Assembly (NCBI RefSeq): GCF_002933775.1
Contig: NZ_BEWV01000204.1
Coordinates: forward strand, 26,284 to 90,283
Source of the DNA: Prevotella sp. MGM1
Lineage (GTDB): Bacteria > Bacteroidota > Bacteroidia > Bacteroidales > Bacteroidaceae
Direction: 5' to 3'
Length of the DNA stretch: 64,000 nucleotides
Both the position numbers and the translations under genes were made by a program. Positions 61,891 through 64,000 of the stretch are shown here, piece by piece. The stretch's first letter is position 1, and the number at the start of each line of letters is the position of its first letter. A model generated the notes under the pieces. It made no database searches, was not told where the DNA came from, and saw only the letters and a list, made by a program, of their open reading frames with translations.

Positions 61891-61919
61891 TGTTTTATGA
61901 TTTTTGAAAATCGGTGAAT
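61891..61919 (-). repeat. 29-bp leader repeat, copy 1
   Basis: TGTTTTATGATTTTTGAAAA TCGGTGAAT on the plus strand, just upstream of the 761-aa gene start. An exact second copy lies at 62901-62929. Confidence 0.75.
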
Positions 61920-61942
61920 TTTTGGATATGCTATAAAAGGGA

Positions 61943-62263
61943 TTATTTTACGTTTTGACGACGAACAGACGGGAAGTCGCAACTGGAGAAAGATGCGGGT
62001 AGGGCGTATGTGTCGTATAAGTCACAACCATGCACAAAATGAAAGCAATCATCATGCCGTAACTCATACACGGCGATACCTGCAGAACGTCGGAATATCT
62101 TTACCGTGGCAGACATGCTATAGGCGTTAGAAATCATTTTATTAGAGGTTCCCCACCATTCTTTAGCAATTAAGCTCCATAGGTGGCCAGAAATGGCGAT
62201 AAAGTAGGCATAACATCGGCGACCGCCTTTTTCCTCAATAGCAACATACTTTTTTTCTTCCAT
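61943..62263 (-). CDS. Hypothetical protein (106 aa)
   Basis: MEEKKYVAIEEKGGRRCYAY, FIAISGHLWSLIAKEWWGTS, then His/Asp-rich ELRHDDCFHFVHGCDLYD. Not recognised. Confidence 0.55.
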   Translation of the reverse strand: MEEKKYVAIEEKGGRRCYAYFIAISGHLWSLIAKEWWGTSNKMISNAYSMSATVKIFRRSAGIAVYELRHDDCFHFVHGCDLYDTYALPASFSSCDFPSVRRQNVK

Positions 62264-62277
62264 AATAATATGATGTT

Positions 62278-62559
62278 TTATTGTTTTTGGAGATTGGAAT
62301 ATACACTTTGCGGGTATTTTTTTAAGCTCATCGCGTTTAACAGCCGTTCAGCCGTTTTCTCACGTCCCGAAATTACATTACCCGATATGTTGTAATGACA
62401 TTTCATGTATAACCTATAAGCCCTCTGGTTGTACTCTGTATTGCTCATTCGTTCGTTATATAACAATACAAGCGATAATGCCCTATTATAAAGCCGATGG
62501 TTCCCAAAGGCCCTGTATATACGGTTTATCTGAACAGATAAATCTTTTTTACTTTTCAT
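62278..62559 (-). CDS. Small basic hypothetical protein (93 aa)
   Basis: MKSKKDLSVQINRIYRAFGN, RAYRLYMKCHYNISGNVISG: basic and Tyr-rich, resembling small helical proteins of Bacteroides mobile elements. Function unknown. Confidence 0.55.
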   Translation of the reverse strand: MKSKKDLSVQINRIYRAFGNHRLYNRALSLVLLYNERMSNTEYNQRAYRLYMKCHYNISGNVISGREKTAERLLNAMSLKKYPQSVYSNLQKQ

Positions 62560-62571
62560 ACTCGTTACTTT

Positions 62572-62901
62572 TCAGTCAATAGGGGCGAAAAAGAAAATTT
62601 CCAGGATAAAAACCACACCCATGAAGACAAGGGCTAAATTAGTGGCCTTCTCGTGCCGTTCCATCCATTCGGCGGCAGCATAGGAAACGCGGAGCTGCAG
62701 GCGGTAGATACGCGGAAGCGTGGTGAAGTGGTAACGGCACCAGCGTGCAGCGTTACGACAAGACTGGATAAAACGGGCCAGAAGTACAACGACAACAGCA
62801 GTAAAGGACATAAGGGTCTTTTTTGTGAGGGCTGCAAGGTTTACATCGGCAACCGAGTCTATAAATGACAAGGAAGAACTTTGATTTACTTTTGCTTTCA
62901 T
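62572..62901 (-). CDS. Membrane protein with two hydrophobic helices (109 aa)
   Basis: I use the ATG at 62901 (MKAKVNQSSSLSFIDSVADV), beside the 29-bp leader repeat. TLMSFTAVVVVLLARFIQSC and LALVFMGVVFILEIFFF are transmembrane segments around a basic central helix. Function unknown; a holin-like or anchoring role is possible. Confidence 0.6.
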   Translation of the reverse strand: MKAKVNQSSSLSFIDSVADVNLAALTKKTLMSFTAVVVVLLARFIQSCRNAARWCRYHFTTLPRIYRLQLRVSYAAAEWMERHEKATNLALVFMGVVFILEIFFFAPID

Positions 62902-62929
62902 TGTTTTATGATTTTTGAAAATCGGTGAA
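62901..62929 (-). repeat. 29-bp leader repeat, copy 2
   Basis: Exact copy of the repeat at 61891-61919, located just upstream of the membrane protein gene. Confidence 0.75.
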
Positions 62930-62978
62930 TAATTAGAGGAAATATAACGGGGATAGCCGGAACCATCCCCGGTCAGTA

Positions 62979-63632
62979 TTAGCAACATGCGGCCTTTAGG
63001 CATCCGCGTTCGGTGTCCAAATTCTCGTAAATGGCTTCGCCGTTGCTAAATGTGCCAATACACGCCAAGAGGTTTTCGCTGCATTGCTCGAAAACGTCTT
63101 CACACTCTTCCACGAGGTTGCGGAATGTTTCATAAATTCGTTTGATGATGTTTTTTGCCTGTATCTTACACATGCCCCGATTCTCCAGCCACTCATCCTT
63201 TATAACGTCCTCAGCAGTCAAAGCATAACGGCCTGTGAGTTCGTACTCATCATAGATAGAGTCAAGTTCCACAGAGGCGGACCAATCAAAATTAGCACCG
63301 GAATAATAACCGGATGTTGCACCCGCTTGCACCTTCACGTATGCAGTTATACCGGCTATTTCCACGGCCTTCACACGTTCGGCAAAATAATGGGTGTTAT
63401 AGGAGCGGTCCCCATCGTTTTCGTCTATCTCGCCCCATCCCAGGCGCAGCAAAGCGGCTTTGCAAGACTCGATGGAAAAATCAAAATCATCTTGTGTGCG
63501 GCACTCATCATATTCACCCAACCATTCTTGGGGGTAGTTGTTGGCGTCTATAGTCTCCTGATCGTAATACTTGTTAAACCCAAAAGCAAAAATCTTGCTT
63601 GCGTTTGCGGTTGCAAAATTCGGTGTACTCAT
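62979..63632 (-). CDS. Hypothetical protein (217 aa)
   Basis: MSTPNFATANASKIFAFGFN opens a family common in Bacteroidetes mobile elements. VKVQAGATSGYYSGANFDWS and the C-terminal Cys-rich end follow. Soluble, acidic; function unknown. Preceded by a clear promoter and the GCCT hairpin leader. Confidence 0.65.
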   Translation of the reverse strand: MSTPNFATANASKIFAFGFNKYYDQETIDANNYPQEWLGEYDECRTQDDFDFSIESCKAALLRLGWGEIDENDGDRSYNTHYFAERVKAVEIAGITAYVKVQAGATSGYYSGANFDWSASVELDSIYDEYELTGRYALTAEDVIKDEWLENRGMCKIQAKNIIKRIYETFRNLVEECEDVFEQCSENLLACIGTFSNGEAIYENLDTERGCLKAACC

Positions 63633-63714
63633 ATTTTTTTGTTTTATGCCTCACTGGAGGCGGTTATTTATTTTTGTTGATGCAAAGGTACGGACTTTAT
63701 TTGATACCGCCAAA
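63633..63714 (-). promoter_or_regulatory. Promoter and GCCT hairpin leader, copy B
   Basis: Minus-strand TTTG (63714-63711), 20 nt, TACCTTTG (63690-63683) followed by CATCA, then CCGCCTC, AGTGAGGCATAAAACA before the ATG. It parallels copy A at 56.6 kb. Confidence 0.65.
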
Positions 63715-63864
63715 CATTTTGAGAAAAAAATTCGCGTTTTCTTGAAAATAATTTCTTTTTGTCCGTTTTTAAAATTTGAAAGGGCATTTTTAGAAACATA
63801 AAACAGTGAAAATTCACATGTTCTATAATGAAGGTATATGTATAGGCACACGCTCTCGCCTGCT

Positions 63865-64000
63865 GGACATGTAGCCACATGGCGGGTATTCTTCCGGACA
63901 TGGATCACCCACGGCGGGCACTCTTCCAGACATGCAGCACCACGGCGGGCACACCCTGCCGGACATGCAGCACCACCGGGCACACCTTGCCGGACATGCA
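63865..64000. repeat. Degenerate tandem repeat at window end
   Basis: Units of about 31-33 bp beginning (G/A)GACATG and containing CGGCGGGCAC or similar are repeated at least four times and run off the window. Higher GC than the surrounding DNA. No credible gene covers it. It could be an intergenic repeat, a binding array or part of a repetitive locus beyond the edge. Confidence 0.7.

Noticed and set aside
63651..63983. Cys/Pro-rich open frame over the tandem repeat at the right end
   Set aside because: It is a by-product of the GC-rich repeat, crosses the promoter of the 63632 gene and has no family resemblance.
1..64000. tRNA genes, CRISPR arrays and a diversity-generating retroelement
   Set aside because: No cloverleaf with a CCA-type end was noticed, no regularly spaced palindromic repeats, and no reverse transcriptase. 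Variation here is by G tracts, not adenine-directed mutagenesis.

Overview
The window reads as most of a temperate phage or phage-plasmid of a Bacteroidales host. Promoters carry the Bacteroidetes TAnnTTTG -7 element, ribosome-binding sites of the Shine-Dalgarno type are absent, and a virion gene set (major capsid protein, fused S49 protease/scaffold, tail tube-like protein, 1,927-residue tape measure, distal tail proteins, putative unimolecular spanin) sits with a plasmid replicon (Rep_3-type initiator, iterons, ParA and a ribbon-helix-helix partner). Terminase and portal were not recognised and are presumably outside the window.

Layout. 0-6.6 kb (minus): capsid/tail-tube module. 6.6-14.2 kb (minus): small accessory genes, two SAM-type enzymes, ThyX, a VirE-N/BT4734-like protein. 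15.3-16.8 kb: a beta-ketoacyl-ACP synthase with its own acyl carrier protein. 17.2-27.8 kb: tape measure and tail tip. 27.9-31.5 kb: an array of tiny overlapping genes, nearly all split by a homopolymeric G tract, resembling detached target-recognition (TRD) segments of cytosine-5 DNA methyltransferases; they flank a circularly permuted C5 methyltransferase with little room for its own TRD. 31.5-38.4 kb: replication (sliding clamp, SSB-like protein, primase-helicase, exonuclease). 38.4-40.3 kb: divergent control region and HTH regulator. 40.3-48.8 kb (plus): accessory operon with two adenine-type DNA methyltransferases, a PAPS-reductase-like protein, radical SAM, ASCH-like and GNAT-like proteins, one more detached TRD gene and an IS982-family insertion. 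48.8-52.7 kb (minus): spanin, replication initiator, iteron origin, partition genes. 52.8-64 kb (minus): mostly unknown genes, a membrane-anchored NAD-dependent DNA ligase and a large polyvalent-type protein.

Two promoter classes are visible. One has the usual 19-20 nt spacing; at three promoters a shared AATCCGATTAAAACC element lies in or beside it, which suggests control by the regulator at 38.6 kb. The other has TTTGTCCC exactly 25 nt from TAnnTTTG and precedes four structural or lysis transcription units.

The most unusual content is the G-tract TRD array. Both sides of each tract stay open in frames that join if one or two G are gained or lost, and the joined peptides all end in a common (I/L/V)-x-(I/V)-E-(Y/H) tail. 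The start codon of the next mini-gene usually lies inside the codons of that tail. I read this as a candidate slippage-driven reservoir of methyltransferase specificities. Homopolymer length error in the sequence is the main competing explanation for the frame states.
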